NCBI RefSeq assembly: GCF_000315625.1
Contig: NW_005434671.1
Location: 892,358-956,357 of the forward strand
Direction: 5' to 3'
Length of the DNA: 64,000 nucleotides
From: Guillardia theta CCMP2712
Taxonomy: Eukaryota; Cryptophyceae; Pyrenomonadales; Geminigeraceae
In this document: one piece after another, positions 9,860 to 21,777 of the stretch
Position numbering within the stretch: the stretch's first letter is position 1
Layout: the number at the start of each line of letters is the position of its first letter
Made by a program: the position numbers and the translations under genes
Notes under the pieces: generated by a model
Databases searched by the model: none
What the model saw: the letters and a program-made list of their open reading frames with translations, nothing else
What the model was told of the DNA's origin: nothing

Positions 9860-12800
9860 ATGTCAAGGGCAGGAGGAGAGCTCGCAAACCCCTCAAGGTC
9901 TCTAGATGTGGATGCTGTTGTCACCTCAAGATCGAACTCGAGGGCCTCAGCTCGTTCTACCCCACTCTCAAAGAACGATCCGCATTTCGCCTCCAGGTTT
10001 GAGCGACTTGACAGCCCAAGTCAAAGTGAAGACTCCGGCAAGCAGAGCAAGAATGTGAGGAATGCTTCAGAAGACAGGATCATGTTGAAGAAGTTTTTGT
10101 CTGATGAGCCCAAGAAGATAGCTGATGAGCACAGAGACAAGAAGTCATTACAAGGAAGGGAGAAAGTGAACGAGCTGATCGCAACAGCATCCTGGTCGGC
10201 CATGGAAGGGATCGGCATGCTGTTTCGTGGGGCTGCAAGTGAAGATACGATCAGAGGATGGAAGGACATTGCGAAGAGGAGCTATGTCCGACAGGGGATA
10301 CTTAACGCCACACGCAAGACAGTGGACAGATCTTACCTGCTGCAGATCCCAAACGTCCACGCGTCTCAAGATCAGCTTGTCAAGACCATCGAGAGCATCT
10401 CGAGCTTCATCTACGACCTCGACCACTTGATCAAGGTCGGGCCCCTTCACCGCCGCCGGGTCGTGGAGCTCGGAGGCGTGGCGGTGCTGGTTTCGACCTG
10501 TCCTTTCATACAGGATGAAGAGCTACTGCTGCGATGCGTCAGGAGCCTGGCGAACTTGTCTTTGGACTCGGAGACGCGGAGGCTGATGGTGCTAGAGGAC
10601 AGCGGGTGCCTGAAGGTGCTTGCCGACGTCATCTGTGCCCCCCACCGCCCAGATGTTCTTGAGAGCTGCTTGAGAGCATTTTACCTCCTAGCAAGCGAGG
10701 AGGAAGCAGGGAGGCAGATGGTTGGTCTTGGAGCCCTCAACGCCGCATGCACCCTGTGCGCCAAGGTCGGGTCGAGACACCTTGGGGTCCTGCGAGGGGC
10801 GTGTGCGCTGCTGTCAAGGCTTGCGAGGGACGCAGCGTGTCTGGAGGCGATGACGAGCAAGGGCAATCAACTGCTGAACGCTCTCTTCCGTGTTGTGAGG
10901 ATCTGCCCTGATGCTCTGGTATGCGGTGCAGCTTGCATCGTTCTCTCAGCTGTATGCAAGGGGCCGAATCGGATCCTTATGGGACGACACAAGAACCTCG
11001 ACGCCCTCGTGCTGATGCTGGAGCGGGAAGTGCTTCCCGACGCCTCCATGTTCCAGGAGGGCGACTCTGCTTCCCAGTCCACCTTCTCGAGGAGGCTGTC
11101 GGGCTTCAACCACCTTGTTCCAGCCTGCACTCTGATCACTCAGCTCAGCGTCGTGCAGGAGAATCGAAACAGATTCATCTCGTTGGGAATCGCACACCCA
11201 CTTATCGCCCTCATCCTGTCGAGGCTGAATGACAAGGAGTCATCCGAGGCTGCCAAGGTGAGTCTCTATGACCTGCACCTTCCCTTGTGACGGCAGTCGG
11301 CAGTCTGCGATCAAGAGCATTGAGGTGGACGAGAAGCTTCGTCAGCTGATCTTGTTCGGGGGGGGGGGGGGGGGATAGGGGAGGAGGAGGAGGTGGAGGA
11401 GGAGGAGGAGGGACGGGGGCTAGGCGGGGTTTAGCTCTGGGCCAGATGATGACTATTTGCTGTGCAGGACAGTAGCGGAGTACATATCGCAGACTCTGAA
11501 CCTGTCGGCCAACTCCTCGCTCGGTTGCTCTACTTCCTCTCCTTCTTCCCTTCAGTGACTCAGAGCAATCCCAGGGAGCTCCAGCGCGCAGTCCCTCAGC
11601 GCTCCATCGCTCGCCAGGAAGCTTGCGGGCAAGACGCAGGAGCACTGGTCCGATATCCTCCTGCGCATGTTGAGCCTGCAGGAGGCGGAGGAGCTGAAGC
11701 TCCGACCCAATGTGGTCCAGCTGCTGAATCGATATTTGTTCGATCAGAACCATCTACGGCAGCAGGTCTTCACTGCGCTTCCTTCCGTGTTTGGATGCTC
11801 TGAGAGAACTTACCTCGGCCAGCAACAGCAGGTGCTCAAGGACGATGCGGATAAGGAGGATGAAGAGTTGTTCAGGGTCCCTCCCCCTCCCCCCCCTCGT
11901 CCAGGTTGGACTCACTACTGCTTTCCCCCCCCCCCCCCCGCCGGCATCGTAACCTTCATCGACAGATCACGGGACTGTGAAGGCCCCGACACCTTTGGAG
12001 CCACCTTCGCTTCCTGCTACTCCCTGTGAGCCTGTTGCATCGATGCTGTTGCAGTCCAGGTCACTCGACACTGCAGCAAACTTCCTCTTGAGCTCTGCAA
12101 AAGCCCCGACGCCCAGTGAGGTCGAATCGAAACCTCAGACACCACGTGAGGACGAGGACGAGAACGAGGAGGAGGAGGAGGAGGAGGAGGAGGAGGAGGA
12201 GGAGGCTGATTATGGATAGGCCTGTTGGACTACGCTACAAAAATTGCGCCAAGCCCGAGTGAGGCGAGCTCAGTAGCTCAAACTCCAGGTGAGGAGCTGA
12301 GATGTCAACGTAGAGTTCTGCTCCTGATTCCGCCTAGACCTCGACGATTGGGCGGTGGCAGTAGCAGCGACGCCCCTCGAGCCTCTCTCCCTCCCTCATT
12401 CCCCAGGTACTCGGAGGAAGCTCTGCAGCCTTGACCAATGGTTCTCTTCCCCTGTAGCGCCTGAGGACTGGAATGCCGTCACTGCCGACTCTCCTGCTGA
12501 GCCCGAGTCTGCTCCTTACACACCAGGTTCGTTGCTGGACTGACTGCTAGGAGGGCTGAGTTGACGATTACGTTAGTCATGGGGTCGCGAGACTTTCTTA
12601 TGGATCGTGCCAAGTCACCCGGCGAAGTTTTCTCAGCTCCCGTCACTCCCGGTCATGCTCCCTGCTTCCTTCATCGCCTGACAACCCGCTGGCAGACGTG
12701 CAGGACTGGATGGCCATCTTGGCTCCTACTCCGCCGCCTGTTCGCTCGCATCCTCGAACGCCAGGTGGACTTGCTCGATCGCAGCAGCTCGTGATAGTGA

Positions 12801-12987
12801 TGGCAGCTGTGGTGCGATCGGGAGGGAAGCCCTTGTCAGGTCAGCAAGCGGTCGAGAGGGGACAGTCCTGACGATGTTGGCAGCTGACGCGAAAGCGTCT
12901 GAGGCCATCAGGGAGATGGAGGGCGTGGCGCTGCCTTCGATGTCACTGGAGAAAGTGAGGACGCAGCAGCAGCAGGAGAAGCAGTGA
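9860..12987 (+). CDS. Armadillo-repeat protein with tandem exon-encoded TP repeats
   Basis: Exon 1 (9860-about 11258) encodes a Ser-rich disordered N-terminus (about 120 residues) and then ARM-type helices (VVELGGVAVLVSTC, RCVRSLANLSLDSETRRL, LESCLRAFYLLASEEEAG, LRGACALLSRLARDAACL). After introns, LARKLAGKTQEHWSDILLR and a Gln/Asp/Glu-rich stretch lead to PPPPPPRPG (11904). Seven short phase-1 exons follow (11966-12025, 12077-12145, 12220-12288, 12338-12406, 12458-12526, 12577-12651, 12696-12764), each giving one repeat ending [ST]P. The last exon (12866-12987) ends QQQQEKQ-stop. ARM solenoids are protein scaffolds. The [ST]P ends look like proline-directed kinase sites (inference). The frame just after the first intron (about 11466-11530) is not settled. 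Confidence 0.85.
11358..11412 (+). repeat. Poly-G and GAGGAG tract in an intron of the ARM gene
   Basis: About 16 consecutive G followed by GGAGGAGG-type sequence within the first intron. Confidence 0.8.
11966..12764 (+). repeat. Seven-unit tandem exon array encoding [ST]P-rich repeats
   Basis: Units 2, 3, 4, 5 and 7 are exactly 69 nt, unit 1 is 60 nt and unit 6 is 75 nt. All begin and end in phase 1. Introns between them are 51, 74, 49, 51, 50 and 44 nt with GT and AG ends. The protein consensus has a front half xxDWxAxxA (clearest in units 4, 5, 7: LDDWAVAVAA, PEDWNAVTAD, VQDWMAILAP) and a back half [ST]PxExxSxPx[ST]P. Repeat spacing in DNA is about 113-144 bp. Confidence 0.85.
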
Positions 12988-13049
12988 GAGAGAGAGAAGG
13001 TTTCAAGGGACATCTCTCATGTGTTGGTTTATCTACATCGACCCCTCTC

Positions 13050-15482
13050 TCACTTGGTTGGCCTTGCGATCGTGTTGAGCGCGCTTCGTCCCATCTTGTC
13101 TCGCACGATTTTCTCGAGCGTGATCTTCTTGTACATGCCGACGCGTGCTGTGCTGTTTCTCCGCACCAGCTCGTTCTGCAGGCTGAAGGTCGAAGACCTC
13201 CGGAAGCTGCCGCGGGGGCTGGCGACGGGACTCTCCTCCACAGAGCGGATCAAGTAGAGGATCCAACCCATGAGGCTGTCAGAGTTGGCAAGCTGTAAGA
13301 CGTTCCTTGAGTTCTCCGAGGACCTCGGGGAGACGGGAGCATCGCCTCGGCTCTGAGACTCCTTCTGAACCATTGCCTCCACCCACTCCTGAAACTTCTG
13401 CCCGACCTTGTTCTCCGTCAGGAGATCCATCGGCCACAGAGGCCGCCTGCTCCTAGACTGATCGTCGTCCCGCCTGATGCTAGTGTACATGGCCAGCGCC
13501 CGGGAGTCCCAACCTTGCAGAACCTGCCGATAGAGGTCAGAAGGGTCGAGGAGGGTTGGAGGGGGCAGACCTCGTGCACGTACTTCTCCTGTGCCTCCTT
13601 CATCTCCGTCATCCTCAACTCTCGTAGGAACTGAGACCACATGGCTCGGGCCTGGGACAGCAGCTCGTTGTAGACCTGGGCAGCAAGGTGCTCGTGAACG
13701 GCCTCGGGCAGCTCGAAGAAGCAGAAGAGGTCCTGCATGACCCTCCAGGCCTCCGAGTGCCTGACGTTCACTGAGTGCACGTCCCGGCAGAGCCGGACGA
13801 ACTCGTTGCAGACTCTCTCCAGCGATGCTCCTATCCACAGGGGCACCTTGGGAAACATCCGGTGATAGTTGTTGCGCTGCTGCCCATGGTAAAGCTTGTT
13901 CGCCTCCTCTTGCCCGATGAACTTGATCTCTGCGATGGGGCTAGAAGGGAACAGCACAGAAAGCGACTTGTTCATGGTCTTGAGGATGAGGTTGTAGTAA
14001 TGCTCTCGGAATAGCCGAAAGACAAGGTCTTTCCGCAGTTGACTTCGAATGACTGAGTTGCGGAACATCCGTTGGCAGTAGACGACTTTCGCCTTGAAGT
14101 CCTTGATGGTGCCAATGACTCTTCTCTTGTGCTGGAGTTGTAAGAGCAGATGTTTGATGATGATGGCGGGCTTGTTCCACAGACTGCAATAACTCCTGAA
14201 GTGCCGTCTCAATAAGAACCTTGCAACGCATCTGTAGAATGTCTTCTCTGGGGAGAGTTCCATCCTGTTTTCAAAACTCCAGCGGATGATAGAGAAGATG
14301 GAGTTGTGCTTCAGATTGTGCAGCCTGTGCTCGTAGTTTTCACTTCGTCGGAGTCTGAACAAACGGGCAACTTTCTGCACATTACGTCTTACGTTGACAA
14401 TCTGACCGAAGCGTCTTTCTCGCATGTGATGTTCTCGTATCAGCATTTCTGAGCAACTCTGGGAGAAGTTTGCTAAGATCACGAGCGTCAACCATCTCTT
14501 CTGCTCCATCTCGATACGGTTGTGAATTTCAGTCTCCTGAGGCTTGACATATGACTTGCTATGCTTCACCATGAAAGAATGTATGGTTCGCTCCCATTGC
14601 TCTGCTCAAAGTCAGGGAATCGACGCACGCAATGTATAGAGCACCTCTCTTCAAAGCTTGCGCCTTCGCGTACGTTTCTTCGACTCTTTGTTGACGTTCT
14701 GCTGCATGTCTTTGCAAAGTCTTTGTATAAATCCTGGGACTAAAAACCTCGAGATTTTTCGTGTTTTCTCGCACAATATCTCTTGCCTTTCGATGAAGAA
14801 CATGAGCAAACGAGCAAACAGAAGCTTCATCACAGCTCACCTCGATCGGCCTCGAGCTTGGACGTAAGTTCACGAGTTGCAGATGAAAGTCCAGAGATCT
14901 TCTCTTCTTGGGTTGCGAGAGGACAGCAAGTCTGGGGGACATGAGCTGCTTGTCATGCGCCAGAAACTTCCTGTCGTTGCTGGAAGAATCGCGACGAGAG
15001 GTGGCGGGTCGGAGGGCATGCTCGTGATCTGAAGATTTGGATGGCTTGCCCTCTGAGCGGTCAATGATCACGTCTCTTCCTCCGGCTAAGTACCGCGCTA
15101 CTGAGGGGGGCATGGGGCGCTCATACTTGCGAAGGAGAGGGTTGTACCCCAGGATCTTTCCTTCGTCCTTCGCCTCCACGGAGGACTTTGTCTTGCTCCT
15201 CATCTTCTCCAACCTCGCGATGTTCTTGCTCGTGGCCGAGAGATCTTTCAATCCGGTCAGAACCGCACGAGGTGTCCTCAATTCGTCGGAGGACGCCAGC
15301 AGAGCTCGCACGTCAGGCATGCGGTCGAGACTTCTTTCCTCGCCCCCTCGGTCTTCTGGTGTAACTGAGTCCTCATGCTGACTGTCCTGAGTGTTGCCGT
15401 TCTCTTTCCTCCTGCTCTCGCTCTTCGACCAACTGCTTGCCGTTCCTGGCCGAGTGAAAGTTGAGTTGGACATCACCATCAT
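13050..15482 (-). CDS. Large basic protein with IQ-like segment, function unknown
   Basis: Four exons. Exon 1 starts at ATG 15482 and includes ILGYNPLLRKYERPMPPSV. A 54-nt intron beginning GTGAGCTGTG splits SRPIE from ARDIVRENTKN. A 43-nt intron (GTGCTC...GAGCAG, about 14668-14626) joins AQALKR to EQWERTIHSFMVKHSKSYV, restoring frame. The third exon is rich in Arg/Lys helices, with an IQ-motif-like VYCQRMFRNSVIRSQLRK. The last exon (about 13520-13050) reads VLQGWDSRALAMYTSIR and ends SALNTIARPTK-stop. Total is about 680 residues. IQ motifs bind calmodulin-like proteins; this one is only suggestive. A ciliary or cytoskeletal role is a guess. Its stop is 62 bp from that of the ARM gene on the other strand. 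Confidence 0.75.
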
Positions 15483-15655
15483 TCACAGCAAGCGAGGCTT
15501 CAGCCGTAGAAGACTCACTGGTAGTAGCTTCAACCCGCAAGCTCACTCACTCACTAGAAGTCGCAAGCTTTTCTCCTGCTCTCCTCACTTGTGCAGCACC
15601 AGCCGGCATGGAAAGTACGCCTGAACACAACGGTCAGTAACTAGTTAAGTAAAAA

Positions 15656-15718
15656 ACGAGCCCGGGCCGGCGGGCGGCAGCCGGACCGGGCCGGGTCAGC
15701 CGCAGGCCGGTTCAGTTG
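15656..15718. repeat. CCGGGC-rich island between divergent genes
   Basis: GGGCCGGCGGGC and GGACCGGGCCGGGTC lie in the 237-bp gap between the starts at 15482 (-) and 15720 (+), ending CGGTTCAGTTGAATG at the downstream start. Confidence 0.6.
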
Positions 15719-15719
15719 A

Positions 15720-16788
15720 ATGATGTGTACGGGGATGAGGGGTTACAGCAGGCGAAGGGACAGAATGCTGGAAGCGCTGTGGCAGTACTTCCACAAGCTG
15801 GACGGGAACGTGTGCCTGCAATGGACTGTTCCCCATCCGGCTAGACCCAACAACCAGTTTGTACAGGTACGTGTCGAGCAGTGGAAGAGAGAGGAGAGAG
15901 TAGACGGGAGGGAGGCTGGGGAAGAACGGTAGGAGACCATAGGTGGTGAGAGAGGGTTGTGGAGTAGGGCAGTTAGGAGGTGCCAAGGTGAAGGGAGTGG
16001 ATAGAAGTGATTGAAATTAAGCACTCACAGATGAAATGTAGGGAGGTTATGGAGGAAGGACTTAGAAGGGGGGCGGGGGGGCGGGGGGCAATGAAGAAAG
16101 ACACTTTGATTAGATGTTCAGAAGGAATGTGACAAGCGCTAGAGCTGAAGATATAACAACATCGCTTGTTCCCTGGTCTGACAAGAGACTTTACAGTTCA
16201 TGAATCAAGATTATGTTGGTCAGTCCAAAGGAAGATGCAGCACGGCAGGGTTCGACAAGAACGAGCTCAAATTCTCTGCTTATGTGAAGCAGCCAAACCC
16301 CTTTCAACCTAAGGAAGAGCAAGATCCTGAGGTACATTTAGCATAGAATAAACAAAGAATATACAGTGATGCACTTGATGTTGATATCTTGACACTTGAT
16401 GTTGATCTTTTGACACTTGATGTTGATCTCTTGACATGTTCAAGATAAGTTCTCTTGACATGTTCTAGATAAGTTCTCACTGCACTTTCTTGCACAACTG
16501 TTACACTGCAAGGGAGTCCTAGTTACTTTTAAATTCATGTATTATACACAGCAAGTCAATGCAGGATGGCAAGTTGTGAGGGAAAGGGATCATCGTGCCC
16601 AGGAAGGAATCAACTCAGTCGTCTCCAGGCGACGAGTGCATGAAAGATCAGTTGTCTTAACCGAAATAGGATTCATGGCCAGCGGCTGCACAGGAAAAGG
16701 GAGTAAGAATTCGTTATCAAAATGGATGCAGAAGAATCACATGAGTGGAGATGCCTCGGGAGATAGCGGTCAAGCCGAATGTGCTTGA
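15720..16788 (+). CDS. Hypothetical protein, three exons
   Basis: Exon 1 (15720-15866) reads MLEALWQYFHKLDGNVCLQ and ends NNQFVQ before GTACGTG. Exon 2 (about 16199-16331) encodes FMNQDYVGQSKGRCSTAGF and AYVKQPNPFQPKEEQDPE. Exon 3 (about 16552-16788) encodes QVNAGWQVVRERDHRAQEG and ends SGQAECA-stop. About 170 residues in total; I do not recognise the family. The second intron carries short tandem repeats (16372-16478). The start could be the Met at 15720, 15723 or 15735. It faces the TPR-like gene tail to tail with 39 bp between stops. Confidence 0.6.
16372..16478 (+). repeat. Intronic tandem repeats
   Basis: Three copies of a ~22-bp unit TTGACACTTGATGTTGAT plus spacer, followed by two copies of a ~23-bp unit CTTGACATGTTCAAGATAAG, all within the second intron of the preceding gene. 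Confidence 0.7.
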
Positions 16789-16827
16789 GGTCAATCAGCG
16801 ATCAAGGATGAGAGGAAAAGTGAATTG

Positions 16828-19800
16828 TCACCTCCCGTGGGTCAAGACAGCGTCCGCAGCCTCGGCCATCATGAACCAGTCGAGCAGGGCGAGCTGAAAG
16901 ACTGTGAGGAGGCAGCGATACTTGATACGAGCAGTCACACCTCCCATGGCGACCTCAACGACCCCTGCAGGCTCGAGTGAAGGAAGCACAACCTCCTGCT
17001 GGCCTCTCCCTCCAACTTCCTCCGGAGGCTCTCAAGCCGCTGCCCCGTCATCCTTGAGCGGTGCAGGGGCCAAGACAAGCAGCACAAGCAGCACCTGAGG
17101 GTCATCTGTCGAGACGTAGACTGTTGTCAGGTTGCTCGTAGCGATGCGCAACGTCAGGCAGGTCATGAACGTCATGTCGCCTGCCGGTGCTCGTCACATC
17201 CACCAGCGCCAAAGGCTTCTGAGTTACCGTCATTGTCGAGATACGAGTAGCTGTCGACCTGCTGTCCCTCCTCCACCAGCGCTGCTCCGGCGTGCGATCT
17301 CGTTCCCGTGCGCAGCGCAACACCGAGGAAAGGGATGGAAGAACCCTGCCCTTTCTTCCAACATGCAGCAGCGCTCTGCTTCAGGTCGTCCATGGCGGCG
17401 GATATCTTCCCTGCTGCCTGTCAGGGGATGTGGTGAGGACGGTCAACATGCTCACTGGAAGGTTGTAGCAGGGACTTGAGAACACACCCAGCGACCCTCA
17501 TCGAGTCAGACGCATCGACCTTGCAAAGTCGTGCAGCCCACTGGTAATCCTGGAAAGAGATTTCAACTCCAATTCCCCCCCCCCCCCCCCCCCCCCGACT
17601 CTCTACCCTCGCTCCATCCTTGCTCTGTCCAGTCCCCTCCCCTTCAACTTGTCCGTCCTTGCTAACTGCTCCTGCTCGAACCTCTAAGGTGCCGAGAGCG
17701 AGTAGGAACGATCCAAGGCTCTGGTACCAGACCACGGAAGGGCCGCCGACTCGCTTGTCCCCATCATGCAGCCTGCAATCGCGTCATCCAGAAGCCTTCC
17801 TGCTACCGGCCTGTCACCTGGACCCGTGAAAGCTGCACTCTGTCCCTTCCCCACACGTCAGCAGAAGTTTCCCTAGCCTAGAAAGGCCGTCAGCTGACAG
17901 CGACGCTGCTCGAGGAGCCTCGCCTTGTGAAAAGGGGCATCGGAGTTCTGAGAAGCAGGGTGCCTGCCAGAGGTTCACTGTAAGAAGCACAACATGGCAG
18001 GACGCACTTGATCGCGCATCATACAACCACTGAGATGAAGAACAGTTACACAACTTCTCTTCGTTAGTTGTCTTGGTCGCCCGGATCGCGGCATCATCGC
18101 ACATAAAGTCGTTTGTGCCCTCTAGAGGGTCTTTGCAAGCTTCAACCATTCTGTCCCAAGGTCGAGCCATTCCTAGGCGTTCAAGTTGATTCCAGTCCCA
18201 AAAGATTGGGAGAGGAGCGAACCCCGCCGTCAGATTAGGAGACCCTGACCAGTCAAGGACGAGGAAACGCTTCATGCATAGTTACAATGAAAGAAGACGA
18301 CGGGGAAAAGGAGGGGAAGTATCGAAAGAGGGAGATGGGGGGAGAGGGGGGAAGGAAAGGCGGGGATTTGATGGAGAAAGAGGGAAGGAGGGAGAAAGAA
18401 AATCACCTCAGTGTGCATGGCAAACAACAACACAGAGGAAAGGACGAGAGCTCTGCAGTACAAGGTGTAAACTGCAAAAGGGAGGAGAGAAGGGATTCAA
18501 ACCTGTTACCCCATCCTTCTGCTCCTGGCGTGTAGACGAGGAAACGAGTTTGGGTGAGTCTATTGTGACCTTCCCGTCTCCATTCCTTGATCTGCGACAG
18601 CTGCCGACATGATGGGTCTGAGTGGTGCACGGGATTGCTGGAGGGATCAAACCTGCCATTGTTGATATCTGCGTATCGAGGAAGCCATGTCCGAGGATGC
18701 TGCAACCCAAGGAGGCACGTTGGTCTATTGAGGACGTAGCAAAGTCAATCATGCAAGATTCGTTTGAGGGGATGATGCAGTTGCAAGGTCATACCAAAAT
18801 CTGCGGGTTGTCTTTCTCCGTGGTGATCTTCAAGAGAGATTTTTCGTGGAACAACCGCATTGCAGTGTTCATGCAAACCTGCAAAATAGATGAAAGACAG
18901 GATACATCGCAAGATAGATACCTCCGCAAAGACCACTTTCCTGCTACCATTCCATCTAGAAAGCCTTGAAAACAATTTCCCCAGCAAGTACCATACAGCA
19001 TCTGACTCTACCTCATGGCTCAACAAATTCTTGATTGCGAATCAATCAGTTGGAGAAACAGATCAGATGTTCATCGGGATGTTGACTACCTTAGAATGAT
19101 GAGTCAACGACTTGTAGAACTCGTCCGTTTGAGCGTTTGTCATTTCTGTGCTATCAAACATGCCGTCATTGCAAGCATTGTTGCGAAAACTTACTTGTGC
19201 TGCAGACTGATTGCAATGAGATATAGATATCTTGCACGATTCAGCTCTTGTACTCTTGATGCTTCGCAAGATTCGCTTCAACAACACACGAAATCTCAAC
19301 TATCACCAAAAGATCGACAGAAAACACTCCTCACCAACAATCATTTTCCAGACCGCCAATCGCAATCTCCAGATTCTGCACAGCATCTTTTGTTCGCCCT
19401 TCAGACAGCTGTGAGTTTCCCAGAAGCACCTGCACATCTTTTGACATGTCTGACTCCACAAGCACGGACTCCGAACCCACCAGCAGCGACCAGTGGCTGG
19501 GATCCAACCGGAGAGCTTCCTCGTAGACATGCGATGACAGGCTGATTCTCTTCTGTCCGCGTGTTCATCATGCAAGCATGATCAAGACACGCCAGGGGCT
19601 GACCTGAGCTATCCTCTCTGCTCGCACTAAATTCGCCTTGCGAATCATCTCCATCACCCTCGATCTTGCAATAGAGATTCCCATGGCGGCGGCTATCTGC
19701 AGAGACCATGTGAACGGAGCAGTCCAGACAAACGTAGCTATGACCTGCTTCAACTCCTCTATATCAGCACATATCGTCTCCCCTTCTACCGGATTCTTTC

Positions 19801-19917
19801 CCCCTGTTCCCTGTTCAGTCAACTTCAACAAAGCGGTGCTCTTGTTCTACCTGCAAAAAGAACTTTTGAAGCCACTTCGATGATGGCCTGAGAAAGAAGT
19901 TCAGTAGGGAACAGCAT
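16828..19917 (-). CDS. TPR-like multi-exon protein, function unknown
   Basis: Starts at ATG 19917 (MLFPTELLSQAIIEVAS). A 47-nt intron restores frame to GGKNPVEGETICADIEELK. A TPR-like exon near 19560-19350 reads SSHVYEEALRLDPSHWSLLV and LLGNSQLSEGRTKDAVQNLE. Further exons include TNAQTDEFYKSLTHHSK, DAVWYLLGKLFSRLSRW, MNTAMRLFHEKSLLKITTE, MKRFLVLDWSGSPNL (about 18275), DYQWAARLCKVDASDSMRV, MDDLKQSAAACWKKGQGSS, TMTFMTCLTLRIATSNLTT and a last exon ending AADAVLTHGR-stop at 16828. Some internal junctions are unresolved and the model could contain more than one gene. A poly-C tract (17576-17597) lies in one intron. Confidence 0.5.
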
Positions 19918-21333
19918 ACGATAATGGCACAATCACATTCGGATGCGTGCGAGGGAAGTCAAGAATCACAAATTGATCCAGCAAATCTCTTGAAGCAAGT
20001 GAGAATCAGCGAGCAAGAAGGGTTCGTTCCTTGATGGTGAGAAACTAGCGCAACTTTACCTGTCAAGAACAAACTTGTTCTCCGTCAAGCAGCTTGGTAG
20101 TAGCGCATAAGTATTGTCGACGAGCGTAGGTAGCAGGAAACAAAGGCAAACAGCCCAGCAGAAGCTGTTCCCACTTTGGCAATTAGAAGAGGGATCATAC
20201 TGGAAAGAGCGAAAGGACCCAAAAGAACAAAACAAGAGGAGGAGGCAGGAAATAGTTACCTTCCTCGATGGACAATAAAGATTCGAATGTTCTCCTTCAG
20301 GTTGGGTTTGTTCAGCATGCTCGCCGCCGCCGCCGCCGCCTGCTCAACCTACGCTCGGACTACCCGACAGGCATGTTTTGACTTCGGGAATGAGGGGGAT
20401 GAATGGGATGGGACTGAGTGGAGATGAGGCTTGTGAACTGGGATAGACAAAAAAGGTTACAGGGGTGAGTTCAAAGATGGGGGGTGGGGTGAACACAATC
20501 TTGATAAATGAGGGGTGATTTCATAGCATGTCTTATGGAAAATATGGGGTGATGTTTTAAAGGGGTGGGTACCAAAGATCCTCGCTTCAGTTAGCCGTCC
20601 ATTTTTTTGTAGTCCGCTCGGTTGATCAACCATGCGAGGAAAAGCGCAAGAGCGTTGGAGAGAAGAGAGAGGAGGGAGGGAGGATGAGAGAGCAGGCAGG
20701 AATGATTGAGCGAGGAGGGCAGTGAGAGACGGGCACCATACAGAGATGGAGAACGAATGAGTCGCAAAGAGGAGATGAATGGAGAGGACGGGGTGGGTGG
20801 ACGGTGATTCATGAATATCGACAGCGAAGACTTGGTGGGTGATAGGAAGATCGAAGAAAGAGGGGAGGGGAGGCGACAGTTGCCAAACGTGAAAATTTAA
20901 CAATGCTAAACGAAAAGCGAAGAAAATGCGAGAGTTCGAGGGAAGAAAGAAACTCACAACTGCTTGCGATTGCATTATACAGCATGCGTTGACGAGACAA
21001 ACTGAAAAATTATTGTTCTCCAACCGCAAATAGCAGCCTGATGAGGCAATGTTTGACGTTGAGTTGTGGGTGAGGAAAGGGGGTCCTGATATGTAAGATC
21101 TTACCTTTGTCAATCATCCATTATCAACAATCTTCGATGCATCAACTTCTTTTTGAGGTGTTTGTTGCCCTCCTCCACCACTTGTTGTTCATTCAAGTGT
21201 GTTGATTGATAAGAGCGCTTCATTGTGTCTTTATTTCATTGTTGCTCCTTATTTGAGGAGAACCTCTCCAGCAATATCTTGACTGATTGCTAGTTGTAGC
21301 AGGTTATACACACTTTAAACGAGGGAGAAAGAT
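19918..21333. other. Head-to-head spacer
   Basis: Includes a GCC run (20321-20342) and a GGGGTG-rich segment (20450-20580). A 218-codon minus-strand ORF at 21113-20457 has low-complexity Ser/Pro/His composition and no intron signals, and I do not call it a gene. A short plus ORF from ATG 19924 is also unsupported. Confidence 0.5.
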
Positions 21334-21777
21334 ATGGTGCTACGCATCAATTATTCGAGAACAATCTTGCAGCTAGTTCTGGTCTTGTTGGCTCTATCTT
21401 CATCTCACGCGGCAAGACGATATCGAAGGCACAAGACCGGGCCATCACAGGTTGGGTGGAGTGTCACTTGATCATGTCGTTTGCTCATTGGGTCACTTGC
21501 AGGAATCATTGATGAAAGCAGCAGAAAGACGCTGCGCGCAACTTCAGTGCTCTGATCTTGATCAGTATCAGAGACAGGCGTGTATTTTTAAGTGTATATC
21601 AGGCAGGTGCTACGATGTAGTTTTTGGGCAAGATGAGGTTCGACGATTGTTTTCGAATTCTGTTGTTTTTCACACGTGTCAAAACAGATAGAAGAAGGAG
21701 AGTTTTTGGATGAACGAATCAAAGTTTTCAAGCAATGTTACAGAAATCCAAATTTTGACTCGAGAACGATGTCCTAG
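21334..21777 (+). CDS. Small secreted Cys-containing protein (DUF4787-like)
   Basis: Three exons (21334-21450, 21503-21637, 21688-21777) joined by 52- and 50-nt introns, in frame throughout, giving about 113 residues. The N-terminus MVLRINYSRTILQLVLVLLA continues into LSSSHA, a good signal peptide. The mature part has RRCAQLQCSDLDQYQRQAC, FKCISGRCYDVVFGQDE, then EEGEFLDERIKVFKQCYRN. The spacing of six cysteines and the CYD...DxxEEGE...R...F..C pattern resemble a small conserved eukaryotic family that I recall as DUF4787; that name is from memory. Function unknown, probably secretory or ER lumen. Confidence 0.8.

Noticed and set aside
20457-21113. 218-codon minus-strand ORF
   Set aside because: Ser/Pro/His-rich low-complexity translation over repeat-type spacer DNA, no domain, no splice structure like the real genes.
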